64,000 bases of DNA from Lapillicoccus jejuensis. GTDB lineage: Bacteria; Actinomycetota; Actinomycetes; Actinomycetales; Dermatophilaceae. Below the pieces are notes generated by a model that saw only the letters and a list, made by a program, of their open reading frames with translations, did not search any database and was not told where the DNA came from. The position numbers and the translations under genes are program-made. Below, piece by piece: positions 23,906 through 32,332 of the stretch. Each line of letters begins with the position of its first letter. Within the stretch, counting starts at the first letter, position 1. The stretch is from contig NZ_VFMN01000001.1 of assembly GCF_006715055.1 (NCBI RefSeq), positions 310,001 through 374,000 of the forward strand, read 5' to 3'.

Positions 23906-24915
23906 GACTCCTGCCCCCACTCGCGGGCGGGGACGCCGCGCCACTCGCGCAGCACGGCCCGGCGCGAGCGCGTGCGCGGGGCGTCGCGGCGGTCGGCGAG
24001 GACCGCGGGCAGCCGGCGGGCGAGGCCGGCGAGGACGGCGAGCCGCAGCCGCGGGTCGTGCACCGCCGCCGTCGAGGCGGTGGCCGGTCGCAGGCGTCGT
24101 ACGGCGAGGCTGGCGGTGGTGACGACGAACCGGACGAGCACGCGCGCCGCGAAGCCGGCCGGCGCCTCGGCGGCGACCATGAGCAGCCGGTTGCGCTCGG
24201 TGTGCACGGCGAACATCCGCGACGCCGGGTCCGAGCTCGCCGCGTGCCGGTGCCGCACGACGGCGTCCGGGGCGTAGCCGATCCGCCACCCGGCCAGCCG
24301 CAGCCGCCAGGACAGGTCGGTGTCCTCGTAGTACATGAACCAGTCGCGGAACCCGCCCACCGCGCCCGCGGCGAGCGTCCGCAGCACGGCGGCGCCGCCG
24401 GAGAAGCCGAACACCTCGACCGGCCGGTCGTACGGCGCCCCGTCGGGCTCACCCAGGCCGCGGTCGGCGCCGTAGCCGTCGCGCAGGAGGACGACGCCGG
24501 CGTTGTTGACGACCGCGCCCCCGGGGGCGTCGAGCAGCATCCGCGCGGTGACCGCGGCCAGGTCGTCGCGGGCCTCGAGCACCCGCAGCGACGCCGCGAG
24601 CCAGCCGGGGTCGGCGACCGCGTCGTCGTTGAGGACGGCCACCCAGCGGGTGGTGACGCGGGGCAGGGCGACGGCCATCGCGCCGGCGTAGCCGGCGTTG
24701 GTGGGCAGGCGCAGGACCTCGTCGGGGTGCGTCTGCTCCTCGAGCACCTGCGCGGTGCCGTCGTCCGAGCCGTTGTCGACGACGAGCAGGCGCGCCGGAC
24801 GGGTCTGCGCGCGGACCGAGGCCAGGCACCGGGGCAGCAGCTCGCGCTGGCGCCAGGTGACGACGACGACCGTGACGTCCGGTCGGGCGTCCGGTCGGGC
24901 GTCGGGTCCGCTCAC
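23902..24915 (-). CDS. GT2 glycosyltransferase, rhamnosyltransferase-like
   Basis: 337 residues. Motifs VTVVVVTWRQRELLPRCL, LLVVDNGSDDGTAQVL, NAGYAGAMAVAL, the metal-site-like AVLNDDAVADPG, and WFMYYEDTDLSWRLRLAGW define a WbbL/RfbF-like GT2. The C-terminal region is basic and ends REWGQES. It is coupled by GTGA to rmlD, the last enzyme of dTDP-rhamnose synthesis, supporting rhamnose as donor. The N-terminus has a short (PDAR) repeat of low complexity. Confidence 0.87.
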   Translation of the reverse strand: MSGPDARPDARPDVTVVVVTWRQRELLPRCLASVRAQTRPARLLVVDNGSDDGTAQVLEEQTHPDEVLRLPTNAGYAGAMAVALPRVTTRWVAVLNDDAVADPGWLAASLRVLEARDDLAAVTARMLLDAPGGAVVNNAGVVLLRDGYGADRGLGEPDGAPYDRPVEVFGFSGGAAVLRTLAAGAVGGFRDWFMYYEDTDLSWRLRLAGWRIGYAPDAVVRHRHAASSDPASRMFAVHTERNRLLMVAAEAPAGFAARVLVRFVVTTASLAVRRLRPATASTAAVHDPRLRLAVLAGLARRLPAVLADRRDAPRTRSRRAVLREWRGVPAREWGQES

Positions 24916-25781
24916 GCGGACGGGCCGCCGACGACGTCGTGGACCGCCCGGGCCAGGGCGTCGTCCCAGCGCGGCAGCAGCGGCAGGCCCTCGCGGCGCC
25001 ACCGGTCGTGCCCGAGGACGCTGTAGGCGGGGCGGGGGGCGGGCGTCGGGTACTGGTCGGTGCCGACCGGCCGGACCCGGTCGGGGTCGTGGCCGAGCAG
25101 CCGGAAGACCTCGCGGGCGAGGTCGTACCAGGTCGCCTCCCCCGTGCTCGTGCCGTGGTAGATCCCGGGCGCCGCGTCCTCGCGGACGAGCGCGACGACG
25201 GCGTCGGCGAGGTCGGCGGTCCAGGTCGGCTGGCCGCGCTGGTCGTCGACGACGTTGACCGTGTCGCGCTCGGTGGCCAGGCGGGCCATGGTGCGCACGA
25301 AGCTGGATCCGCCGGCGCCGTACAGCCACGCGGTCCGCACGATGTGGTGGCGCGGGGCGAGCGCGGCGACGGCCCACTCGCCGGCCGCCTTGGTGCGCCC
25401 GTAGGCCGAGCGCGGGGCGGGCGGCGCGTCCTCGGCGTAGGGGGTGTCGGCGAGGCCGTCGAAGACGTAGTCGGTCGAGACGTGGACGAGCCGGGCGTCG
25501 ACGGCGGCGACGGCGCGCGCCACGTTGGCGGCTCCGACGGCGTTGACGGCGAAGGCCTGCGGCTCGGCGTCCTCGGCGGCGTCGACCTGGGTCCAGGCGG
25601 CGGTGTTGACGACGAGGTCTCCGGCGCCGACGGCGTCGGCGACGACCCGGGTGCACGCCGCGGGGTCGGTGACGTCGAGACCGGCGCGGTCGACGGCGGT
25701 CACCGTCCAGCCCGCCGTCCGACACGCTTCGACGACGTCACGGGCCAGCATCCCGCCGCCTCCGGTCACGAGCACCCGCAT
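24912..25781 (-). CDS. rmlD: dTDP-4-dehydrorhamnose reductase
   Basis: Last step of dTDP-L-rhamnose synthesis, NADPH-dependent reduction of the 4-keto sugar. 289 residues: N-terminal GGGGMLARDVVEACR nucleotide site, VNTAAWTQVDAAEDAE, VHVSTDYVFDG, the catalytic YGRTK and the RmlD phrase RTAWLYG. ATG 25781 has TAGCCT 8 nt upstream and no ribosome site, so it should be leaderless. Heads an operon with a GT2 and a GT4. rmlA and rmlC are 2.4 kb away on the other strand. Confidence 0.95.
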   Translation of the reverse strand: MRVLVTGGGGMLARDVVEACRTAGWTVTAVDRAGLDVTDPAACTRVVADAVGAGDLVVNTAAWTQVDAAEDAEPQAFAVNAVGAANVARAVAAVDARLVHVSTDYVFDGLADTPYAEDAPPAPRSAYGRTKAAGEWAVAALAPRHHIVRTAWLYGAGGSSFVRTMARLATERDTVNVVDDQRGQPTWTADLADAVVALVREDAAPGIYHGTSTGEATWYDLAREVFRLLGHDPDRVRPVGTDQYPTPAPRPAYSVLGHDRWRREGLPLLPRWDDALARAVHDVVGGPSA

Positions 25782-25789
25782 GGGGCCCA

Positions 25790-25795
25790 AGGCTA
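25790..25795 (-). promoter_or_regulatory. Leaderless -10 box TAGCCT for rmlD
   Basis: TAGCCT on the minus strand ends 8 nt before ATG 25781; there is no Shine-Dalgarno sequence between them. Confidence 0.55.
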
Positions 25796-25808
25796 GCGGT
25801 CGCCGTAC

Positions 25809-25852
25809 GGCGTCCCGACGGCGTCCCGACGGCGTCCCGACGGCGTCCTCGG
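25809..25852. repeat. 11-nt tandem repeats upstream of rmlD
   Basis: Three perfect copies of GGCGTCCCGAC (25809-25841) and a fourth diverged one to 25852, placed directly upstream of the rmlD -10 box. They could be a binding-site array or simple slippage. Confidence 0.65.
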
Positions 25853-25915
25853 CGCGCGGCGTCAGCGACCGGTGGGGCTGCTGGTTCTCGTGATGCCGAT
25901 CCGCCCGGTCCGACC

Positions 25916-25921
25916 TACCCT
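25916..25921 (+). promoter_or_regulatory. Possible -10 box TACCCT of the amidase gene
   Basis: TACCCT is 68 bp before ATG 25989, inside a small palindrome TCCGAC...TCGGA. A GGAG ribosome site at 25979 serves the start. Confidence 0.4.
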
Positions 25922-25988
25922 CGGACGGTGCCCGTCGGCCAGGGCCCGGGCGCACCCCACACGCCCACACCCCTGCCCGGAGGCTCCG

Positions 25989-28145
25989 ATGCCGACCGTC
26001 CCTCGTCCCCACCCGAGCGGCCGGCCCGCGGCCGGACCCCGTGCCCGCCGCCCCTGGTGGGTGCACCTGCTCGCCGGCCTGGTCGGCGCGGCGCTCGTCG
26101 CCCTGCCCACCGCGCTGCCCGTCATCACGCCCGTGTGGGCGGCGCCGCACCCCGTCGCCCCGCACGTGACCCGGGTCGACCTGGCGGGCGTCGACGCCGC
26201 CGCCCTCGCCGCGGCCCCGGCCGCCCTGGCGCCCCGCGCGCTGCTCGCGGCCGACCGGACGCCGGCGGGCGCGCCGGGTGCGTCGGGCTCGGGTGCTGCC
26301 GCACCGGCCGTCACTGCACGGGCCGCGGCGGGTGACGTCCCGGCCGTCTTCACCGGCACGCTGTCGACGCCGCGCTTCACCGCGGCCGGGGTCACCTGGT
26401 CCGCGACCGGCGCCCCGGCCGACGTCGTGGTCCAGGTGCGGGTCAAGGAGCGGTCGGGCTGGAGCGGGTGGACGCGGCTGGCCGTCGCCGGCGGCCCCGA
26501 CGCGGGCAGCGCCGACGCGCGGCGCGCGGCCGGCCGGCGGTCGACGGAGCCGGTGAGCACGGCCGGGGCGACCGGCGTCCAGGTGCGGGTCGACAGCCCC
26601 GACGGCACCACGCCGCGGGGCCTGCAGCTGGTGTACGTCGACCCCGGCACGTCCGCCGCCGACGCGAACCCGTCCGGCCGGCCGGCCGCGAGCGCCCAGG
26701 GGGCCGCGGTCGGGTCCCGCCCGACGATCATCACGCGGGCGCAGTGGGGGGCCGACGAGAGCCTGCGCGACTGCGACCCGACGTACGCGCCGACGGTCCG
26801 GGTCGCCTTCGTGCACCACACCGTGACGACCAACTCCTACGCACCCGGCGACTCGGCGGGGATCATCCGCGGCATCTACGCCTTCCACGTGCAGGGCAAC
26901 GGCTGGTGCGACCTGGGGTACAACGTCGTCGTCGACAAGTACGGGCAGGTGTTCGAGGGCCGCGCGGGAGGGGTGGATCGGCCGGTCCTCGGGGCGCACA
27001 CCCTGGCCTTCAACTGGGACAGCTTCGGGGTCGCCGCCCTCGGGGACTACTCGGCGGCGAGCCCGTCCTCGGCGATGCTGGGCTCGATCTCGTCCGTCGT
27101 CGGCTGGAAGCTCGGCCTCTACGGGCGCAACCCCGGCGGGCAGGACCGGCTGACCTCGGCCGGCGGCGACGGGGCGAGGTGGCCGGCGGGGACCGTCATC
27201 ACCTTCAACGTCGTCTCCGGGCACCGCGACGCCTGGTCCACCGACTGCCCCGGCGCCCGCCTGTACGGCGCGCTGGCCTCGATCCGGCAGAGCGCCTACG
27301 CCCGGCTCGTGTCGACGACGCGCACCGTCGACGACCTCTACGCCGTCTGGGGCACGACCCAGTGGCCGCCGAGCGGCCGCACCGAGCTGCACGTGCAGAG
27401 CGGCGCCAGCGGCTTCGCGGCGCGGGCCGCCGACGTCACGACCAAGTGGGGCACGGGCAACCCCGCCCAGTGGCGCTACTTCATCGGCTCGCGCAGCGGC
27501 GACACCCGACCCGACCTCATCGGGGTGCAGACGGCCGGGACGCGCTCCGGCCGGCTCGAGGTGCACGAGGCCAGCTGGGCCAGCGGCTACCAGGACACCG
27601 ACACCGTGACGGCCACCCCGTTCGCGGCCGGCGCGCAGGCGCAGGTCGCGGTCGGCGGGCCGGGCGGCGGCAACCTCTACGTCGTCTACCCCAACCGGTC
27701 GACCGGCCGGGTCGAGATCCACGGGCTGTCGGCCTCCAGCGGGTGGAACCAGTGGGTGCTGCACTCCTCGACCGTCGTCCCGGCGGGCTACTTCGCGTCC
27801 ACGACCCGGTTCCTCGTGTCCGACAACGGCGACCTGTACGTCGTCCTGCACGGCTCGACCGGGTCGGGGCGCAGCGAGATCCACGTCGCCTCCGCGGTCA
27901 GCGGCTACGCCGCCTGGAGCCTGCACGTGGCGACGACGTTCGAGCCGACGTCGGACACCTCGAGCCGCTGGGTCCTCGGCTCGGGCGCCCGGCCGGACGT
28001 CTACTGGGTGCCGCTGACCGGCACGTCGTCGGGGCGCGCCGAGGTCTGGCGGCTGAGCGCGGCGGCGTCGTACCGCTCGGCGGGGCGCTACGTCACCTCG
28101 CTCCCGACGCTGGCGTTCCCCGCCGCGCAGATCGGGGTGGGCTGA
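25989..28145 (+). CDS. Secreted PGRP-type N-acetylmuramoyl-L-alanine amidase with propeller-like C-terminus
   Basis: 718 residues. Residues about 20-55 form a signal/anchor ending in VWAAPHP. The amidase_2/PGRP domain (about 245-440) has [10 protein letters not shown], the zinc histidine in [44 protein letters not shown] (second His and Cys ligands). The C-terminal 280 residues repeat a pattern of Trp-Gly and SGR(x)E(x)H phrases ([41 protein letters not shown]), looking like a beta-propeller. It cleaves the amide bond between muramic acid and the stem peptide at the cell surface. Located between rmlD and rmlA. Confidence 0.88.
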   Translation: MPTVPRPHPSGRPAAGPRARRPWWVHLLAGLVGAALVALPTALPVITPVWAAPHPVAPHVTRVDLAGVDAAALAAAPAALAPRALLAADRTPAGAPGASGSGAAAPAVTARAAAGDVPAVFTGTLSTPRFTAAGVTWSATGAPADVVVQVRVKERSGWSGWTRLAVAGGPDAGSADARRAAGRRSTEPVSTAGATGVQVRVDSPDGTTPRGLQLVYVDPGTSAADANPSGRPAASAQGAAVGSRPTIITRAQWGADESLRDCDPTYAPTVRVAFVHHTVTTNSYAPGDSAGIIRGIYAFHVQGNGWCDLGYNVVVDKYGQVFEGRAGGVDRPVLGAHTLAFNWDSFGVAALGDYSAASPSSAMLGSISSVVGWKLGLYGRNPGGQDRLTSAGGDGARWPAGTVITFNVVSGHRDAWSTDCPGARLYGALASIRQSAYARLVSTTRTVDDLYAVWGTTQWPPSGRTELHVQSGASGFAARAADVTTKWGTGNPAQWRYFIGSRSGDTRPDLIGVQTAGTRSGRLEVHEASWASGYQDTDTVTATPFAAGAQAQVAVGGPGGGNLYVVYPNRSTGRVEIHGLSASSGWNQWVLHSSTVVPAGYFASTTRFLVSDNGDLYVVLHGSTGSGRSEIHVASAVSGYAAWSLHVATTFEPTSDTSSRWVLGSGARPDVYWVPLTGTSSGRAEVWRLSAAASYRSAGRYVTSLPTLAFPAAQIGVG

Positions 28146-28163
28146 GCGGTCGGCCGCCGCCGC

Positions 28164-28169
28164 TAGGGT
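28164..28169 (+). promoter_or_regulatory. Leaderless -10 box TAGGGT for rmlA
   Basis: TAGGGT ends 8 nt before ATG 28178; no ribosome site in between. Confidence 0.55.
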
Positions 28170-28177
28170 GGCGCCCC

Positions 28178-29053
28178 ATGAAGGGAATCATCCTGGCCGG
28201 CGGCTCCGGCACCCGCCTGCACCCCATCACGCGGGGCATCAGCAAGCAGATCATGCCGGTCTACGACAAGCCGATGATCTACTACCCGCTGTCGACGCTG
28301 ATGATGGCGGGCATCCGCGAGATCCTCGTCATCACGACCCCGCAGGACGTCGAGCAGTTCCAGCGGCTGCTCGGCGACGGGCGCTCGTGGGGCATCGAGC
28401 TGTCGTACGCCGTCCAGCCCAGCCCGGACGGTCTGGCGCAGGCCTTCATCATCGGCGCCGACTTCATCGGTGACGAGTCGGTCGCCCTCGTCCTCGGCGA
28501 CAACATCTTCTACGGCATCGGCCTCGGCACCTCGCTGCGGCGCAACGCCGACCTCGTCGGCGGCAAGGTCTTCGCCTACCACGTCACCGACCCGACGGCG
28601 TACGGCGTCGTCGAGTTCGACGACGACGGCACGGTCCTCTCGATCGAGGAGAAGCCGGCGCGGCCGAAGTCGAGCTACGCCGTGCCGGGTCTGTACTTCT
28701 ACGACAACGACGTCGTGCAGATCGCGCGTGAGCTGGAGCCCAGCCCGCGTGGCGAGCTGGAGATCACCGGCGTGAACGACGCCTACCTGCAGCGCGGGTC
28801 GCTGTCGGTCGACGTGCTGCCGCGCGGCACGGCGTGGTTCGACACCGGCACCTTCCAGGGGCTGCTCGAGGCGAGCCAGTTCGTCCACGTCGTCGAGGCC
28901 CGCCAGGGGCACAAGATCGGGTGCGTCGAGGAGGTGGCCTGGCGCAACGGCTGGCTCACCGACGAGGAGTTCGACGCGCTGGCCGAGCCGCTGGTCAAGA
29001 GCGGGTACGGCGCGTACATGAAGGGTCTGCTGCTCGAGGGGAAGGGACGCTGA
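28178..29053 (+). CDS. rmlA: Glucose-1-phosphate thymidylyltransferase
   Basis: First step of dTDP-L-rhamnose synthesis, making dTDP-glucose from glucose-1-phosphate and dTTP. 291 residues, standard length. Motifs: [64 protein letters not shown] and [10 protein letters not shown]. Leaderless start; its TGA overlaps the ATG of rmlC by one base (TGATG), so the two are coupled. Confidence 0.97.
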   Translation: MKGIILAGGSGTRLHPITRGISKQIMPVYDKPMIYYPLSTLMMAGIREILVITTPQDVEQFQRLLGDGRSWGIELSYAVQPSPDGLAQAFIIGADFIGDESVALVLGDNIFYGIGLGTSLRRNADLVGGKVFAYHVTDPTAYGVVEFDDDGTVLSIEEKPARPKSSYAVPGLYFYDNDVVQIARELEPSPRGELEITGVNDAYLQRGSLSVDVLPRGTAWFDTGTFQGLLEASQFVHVVEARQGHKIGCVEEVAWRNGWLTDEEFDALAEPLVKSGYGAYMKGLLLEGKGR

Positions 29054-29646
29054 TGGACATCCGGCCGCTGTCGATCGAGGGGGCGTGGGTCGTCACGCCG
29101 CGCCAGTTCCCCGACCCCCGTGGGGTGTTCGCGGAGGGCTTCCGCGCCGACCACCTCGCCGAGGCCATCGGGCACACGATGACCGTCAAGCAGACCAACC
29201 TCTCGGTCTCCGTCGCGGGCGCCGTGCGCGGCATCCACTACAGCGACGTGCCGCCGTCGCAGGCGAAGTACGTGCAGGCCATGAGCGGCGCGTTCCTCGA
29301 CGTCGTCGTCGACATCCGGGTCGGCTCGCCGACCTTCGGGCAGCACGAGGTCGTCCACCTCGACACCGTCGACCGCCGCGCGGTCTACCTGTCCGAGGGC
29401 CTCGGCCACGCGCTGGTCTGCCTCGAGGACGGGATGTGCGTCTACCTCTGCTCGGAGGTCTACGCCCCCACCCGCGAGCGCGGCATCACCCCGACCGACC
29501 CGCAGATCGCCCTCGCGCTCCCCGACGGTCTCGAGGCGATCCTGTCCGAGAAGGACACCGCCGCCCCGACCCTCGCGCAGGCGCAGGAGCAGGGCCTGCT
29601 GCCGTCGTACGACGACTGCGTCGCCTACCGCCGCTCCCTCGCCTGA
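29053..29646 (+). CDS. rmlC: dTDP-4-dehydrorhamnose 3,5-epimerase
   Basis: Third step of dTDP-rhamnose synthesis. 197 residues: FPDPRGVFAEGF, the catalytic-His segment GAVRGIHYSDVPPSQAKYVQ, FLDVVVDIRVGSPTFG and YLSEGLGHALVCLED are typical of RmlC. The cupin metal-free active site His is in RGIHY. Coupled to rmlA by a 1-nt overlap. Ends just before a long inverted repeat that probably terminates transcription. The dehydratase rmlB is not in this window. Confidence 0.95.
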   Translation: MDIRPLSIEGAWVVTPRQFPDPRGVFAEGFRADHLAEAIGHTMTVKQTNLSVSVAGAVRGIHYSDVPPSQAKYVQAMSGAFLDVVVDIRVGSPTFGQHEVVHLDTVDRRAVYLSEGLGHALVCLEDGMCVYLCSEVYAPTRERGITPTDPQIALALPDGLEAILSEKDTAAPTLAQAQEQGLLPSYDDCVAYRRSLA

Positions 29647-29657
29647 CCGACCCGCCC

Positions 29658-29748
29658 GGACATTATCGGGTGACCCGATAACGTCAGGCTCCGCCGGAGA
29701 ACCGTTGTCCGGCGGAGCCTGACGTTATCGGGTCACCCGATAATGTCC
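29658..29748. terminator. Perfect 40-bp inverted repeat with nested palindromes between rmlC and the epimerase gene
   Basis: Arms 29658-29697 and 29709-29748 are exact reverse complements, with an 11-nt loop. Each arm contains its own 19-nt palindrome TTATCGGGT-N-ACCCGATAA (29663-29681 and 29725-29743). The right arm covers the last five codons (including the stop) of the minus-strand epimerase gene. Placed between convergent genes, so bidirectional termination is the simplest role. No T-run follows, and the size and nested symmetry exceed a normal terminator. Confidence 0.75.
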
Positions 29749-30812
29749 GCGCCCTGCACCTCGTCGATCCAGGCGCACAGCTCCTCGAGACCCTCCGGGA
29801 GCTCGACGGACGGGGACCAGCCCAGCTCGTCGTGGGCGCGGGTGACGTCGGCCCAGGCGGCGCGGACGTCGCCGTCGCGGAACCGCCCGGTCACCTGCGG
29901 CGGCGGGGCGTCGTACCGGGCGGCGACCCGGCGCGCCAGGTCGTGGATGCTCGTCGCGGTGCCGGACCCGATGTCGACGGCCCCCGCCGGTACGGCGTCC
30001 TGCGTCACGGCCGCGAGGAGCGCCCGTGCGACGTCGCCGACGTGGACGAAGTCGCGCAGGATGGCGCCGTCCTCGTAGACCGGGATCGCCTCGCCAGCGC
30101 GCGCGAGGCGCGCGAAGAGCGGGACGATCCCCGTGTAGGGGTTGCTCAGCGACTGGCCCGCACCGTAGACGTTCTGCAGCCGCAGCACGACCGGCTCGAC
30201 GCCGACGGCGAGCGCCCAGGCCCGCAGGACGTGCTCCTGCGCGAGCTTCGTCGCGCCGTACACGCTCGTCGGGGCCGGGACCATCCGCGGGTCGCCGGCG
30301 GGCAGCGGCCGAAGGCCCTCGGGCTGCCACCGCCCCGCCTCGAGCACGGCGTGCGAGCGCTGCCCGGGCTGGACCGCCTGCCCGTCGGCGCCGACCCAGG
30401 TGCCCTCGCCGTAGACGGCGCGGCTCGAGGCGAGGACGACGCGGCGCGGGAGGACCTCGTGCCGCACCAGCGCGTCGAGCATCGTCGTCGTGCCGACGAC
30501 GTTGACGTGGGCGTGCCGGGTCGACTCGGTGAGCGACTGCGCGGTCCCGGTCTCGGCGGCGAGGTGGACGACGACGTCGGGCCGCAGCCGCTCGAGCAGC
30601 CGGTCCCACGTGGCCGCGTCGGTGACGTCGGCGACCTCGAGCCGGGCCCGCTCGTCGAGGGCGGCCGGACGCTCCCGCCGCTCGTGGACCTGCGGGTGCA
30701 GGACGTCGACCGCGACGACGTCGTACCCCGCGTCGGCCAGCGGCCCGGACAGGGCGCACCCGATGAACCCGGCCCCGCCGGTGACCACGCACGACCCCGC
30801 CGACTGCACCAT
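29733..30812 (-). CDS. NAD-dependent sugar epimerase/dehydratase (extended SDR)
   Basis: 359 residues. N-terminal NAD site VVTGGAGFIG, VDVLHPQ, VVVHLAAETGTAQS, the LASSRAVYGEGTW region and the catalytic YGATK near residue 190, then LRLQNVYG, RDFVHVGDVARALL. A typical UDP/dTDP-sugar epimerase or dehydratase; it is not a clear RmlB. ATG 30812 has TAGGTT 6 nt upstream (leaderless). The last codons fall in the right arm of the long inverted repeat. Exact substrate unknown. Confidence 0.85.
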   Translation of the reverse strand: MVQSAGSCVVTGGAGFIGCALSGPLADAGYDVVAVDVLHPQVHERRERPAALDERARLEVADVTDAATWDRLLERLRPDVVVHLAAETGTAQSLTESTRHAHVNVVGTTTMLDALVRHEVLPRRVVLASSRAVYGEGTWVGADGQAVQPGQRSHAVLEAGRWQPEGLRPLPAGDPRMVPAPTSVYGATKLAQEHVLRAWALAVGVEPVVLRLQNVYGAGQSLSNPYTGIVPLFARLARAGEAIPVYEDGAILRDFVHVGDVARALLAAVTQDAVPAGAVDIGSGTATSIHDLARRVAARYDAPPPQVTGRFRDGDVRAAWADVTRAHDELGWSPSVELPEGLEELCAWIDEVQGADIIG

Positions 30813-30818
30813 GGCGCC

Positions 30819-30824
30819 AACCTA
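30819..30824 (-). promoter_or_regulatory. Leaderless -10 box TAGGTT for the sugar epimerase
   Basis: TAGGTT ends 6 nt before ATG 30812 on the minus strand. Confidence 0.55.
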
Positions 30825-30840
30825 GCGTCCGGGGGCGACC

Positions 30841-30904
30841 CGAATCGGATCCGGCCCGCTCGGCTCGGGTCGTGACCCGAGCCGAGCGGACAGAATCCGA
30901 TTCG
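30841..30904. terminator. 31-bp inverted repeat after the malic enzyme gene
   Basis: Arms 30841-30871 and 30874-30904 pair at 28 of 31 positions with a 2-nt loop. The outer ends CGAATCGGAT/ATCCGATTCG and inner CGCTCGGCTCGGGTC are perfect; three G-T/C changes sit in between. It lies 7 bp beyond the malic enzyme stop and upstream of the epimerase promoter. Probable transcription terminator or a mobile palindrome. Confidence 0.75.
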
Positions 30905-30910
30905 CGACCC

Positions 30911-32077
30911 TCACACGGCCGAGGTCACCGCCGCCGCGACCGCCGGCGCCACCCGCGGGTCGAACACGCTCGGCACGACGTGGTCGGGCGTGGGCCGCTC
31001 GACGAGGCCCGCGATGGCGTGCGCGGCCGCCAGCTTCATCGCCTCCGTGATGGCGGGGGCCCCGCTGTCCAACGCCCCCCGGAAGATTCCCGGGAAGGCG
31101 AGCACGTTGTTGATCTGGTTGGGGAAGTCGGAGCGTCCCGTCGCCACGACGCGAGCGTGGCGGTGCGCGACCTCGGGGTGCACCTCGGGGTCGGGGTTGG
31201 CGAGCGCGAAGATCATCGCGTCCGGCGACATCCGCGTCAGGTACGCCTCGGGCACCGTCCCGCCCGACACCCCGACGTACACGTCGGCCCCGTCGAGCGC
31301 CTGCTCGATCCCGCCGGCCACACCGCGCGGGTTGGTCAGCCGCACCAGCTCGGCCTTGTGCTCGGCCAGGTCCTCGCGGCCCGCGTGGAGCGTGCCGCGG
31401 CTGTCCGTGACGACGACGTCGCGCACGCCGGCGAGCAGCAGGATCTTCGCGACGGCCACCCCCGCGGCCCCCGCCCCGGCGACGACGACGCGCAGCGACG
31501 CGAGCTCGCGCCCGACGACGCGGGCGGCGTTGAGCAGCCCGGCCAGCGTGACGATCGCGGTGCCGTGCTGGTCGTCGTGGAAGACGGGGATGTCGAGCCG
31601 CTCCTTCAGCCGCCGCTCGATCTCGAAGCACCGCGGCGCCGAGATGTCCTCGAGGTTGATCCCGCCGTACGTCGGCGCGACCCGCGCCACCGCCTCGACG
31701 AGCTCCTCCACCGTCCCGCTCTCCATGCACAGCGGCACGGCGTCGACGCCGGCGAAGTGCTTGAACAGCACGGCTTTGCCCTCCATCACCGGCATCGCCG
31801 CGAGCGGGCCGATGTCGCCGAGCCCGAGGACGGCGGTCCCGTCGCTGACGACGGCGACGGTGTTGCGCCGGGAGGTGTAGGTCTGCGCGAGCTTCGGGTC
31901 GGCCGCGATGGCCAGCGACACCTTGGCCACGCCCGGCGTGTAGAGCAGCGACAGGTCGTGGGCGTCGCGCAGCGGCTGGGTCGCGACCCCGGCGAGCTTG
32001 CCGCCGAGGTGGGCGCGGAAGACGGGGTCGGCGGGGTCGACGAGCGGGGTGGGGATGGTGGGGTCGGCGGACGGCAC
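30911..32077 (-). CDS. NAD(P)-dependent malic enzyme
   Basis: Oxidative decarboxylation of malate to pyruvate. 388 residues from GTG 32077, chosen because AAGG lies 9 nt upstream; GTG 32086 is also in frame. Motifs: LSLLYTPGVAKV, DGTAVLGLGDIGPLAAMPVM, the metal/substrate region NLEDISAPRCFEIE, FHDDQHGTAIV, the Rossmann site VVAGAGAAGVAVAKIL, and FALANPDPEV, SDFPNQINNVLAFPG. Short form of the family without the C-terminal phosphotransacetylase domain. Single gene between two hairpin structures. Confidence 0.95.
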   Translation of the reverse strand: MPSADPTIPTPLVDPADPVFRAHLGGKLAGVATQPLRDAHDLSLLYTPGVAKVSLAIAADPKLAQTYTSRRNTVAVVSDGTAVLGLGDIGPLAAMPVMEGKAVLFKHFAGVDAVPLCMESGTVEELVEAVARVAPTYGGINLEDISAPRCFEIERRLKERLDIPVFHDDQHGTAIVTLAGLLNAARVVGRELASLRVVVAGAGAAGVAVAKILLLAGVRDVVVTDSRGTLHAGREDLAEHKAELVRLTNPRGVAGGIEQALDGADVYVGVSGGTVPEAYLTRMSPDAMIFALANPDPEVHPEVAHRHARVVATGRSDFPNQINNVLAFPGIFRGALDSGAPAITEAMKLAAAHAIAGLVERPTPDHVVPSVFDPRVAPAVAAAVTSAV

Positions 32078-32102
32078 GATGAGCACCCTTCACGGGTCGG
32101 GG

Positions 32103-32126
32103 GCGCCGCCCGAGGACGGGCGGCGC
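32103..32126 (-). promoter_or_regulatory. Strong hairpin in the malic enzyme leader
   Basis: GCGCCGCCCG-AGGA-CGGGCGGCGC, a 10-bp perfect stem with a 4-nt loop, 26 nt upstream of the malic enzyme start on the minus strand. It could be an attenuator or protein-binding site in the 5' leader. No riboswitch consensus is recognised. The rest of the 255-bp gap to sodX shows nothing else definite. Confidence 0.4.
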
Positions 32127-32332
32127 GGGGGCGGAGCGGCACACGCATGGGTGTCTGCAGTTCGCAGGCCGAGGTGGTGGCCACGTCAACGCGGGGACGG
32201 CCGACGGGCTGGTGGGCCCTGGCCGTTGGGGCTCATGGTGCCACGGGCGGGCACCGCGGCACGAGGCCCCGCGCCGCAGTGTGACGCGGCTCGCTCCCCC
32301 CGCGTGGCCCGCGCCCGGACCAGAATGGCCCG

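Noticed and set aside
29658-29748. Inverted repeat as the end of a transposon or MITE
   Set aside because: No target-site duplication, no second copy seen in the window and no transposase; termination or a palindromic element is simpler, though a genome search could change this.
32127-32260. Nur operator in the malic enzyme-sodX gap
   Set aside because: TGCAGTTCGCA-like sequences were seen, but they do not match the spaced Nur box well enough to report.
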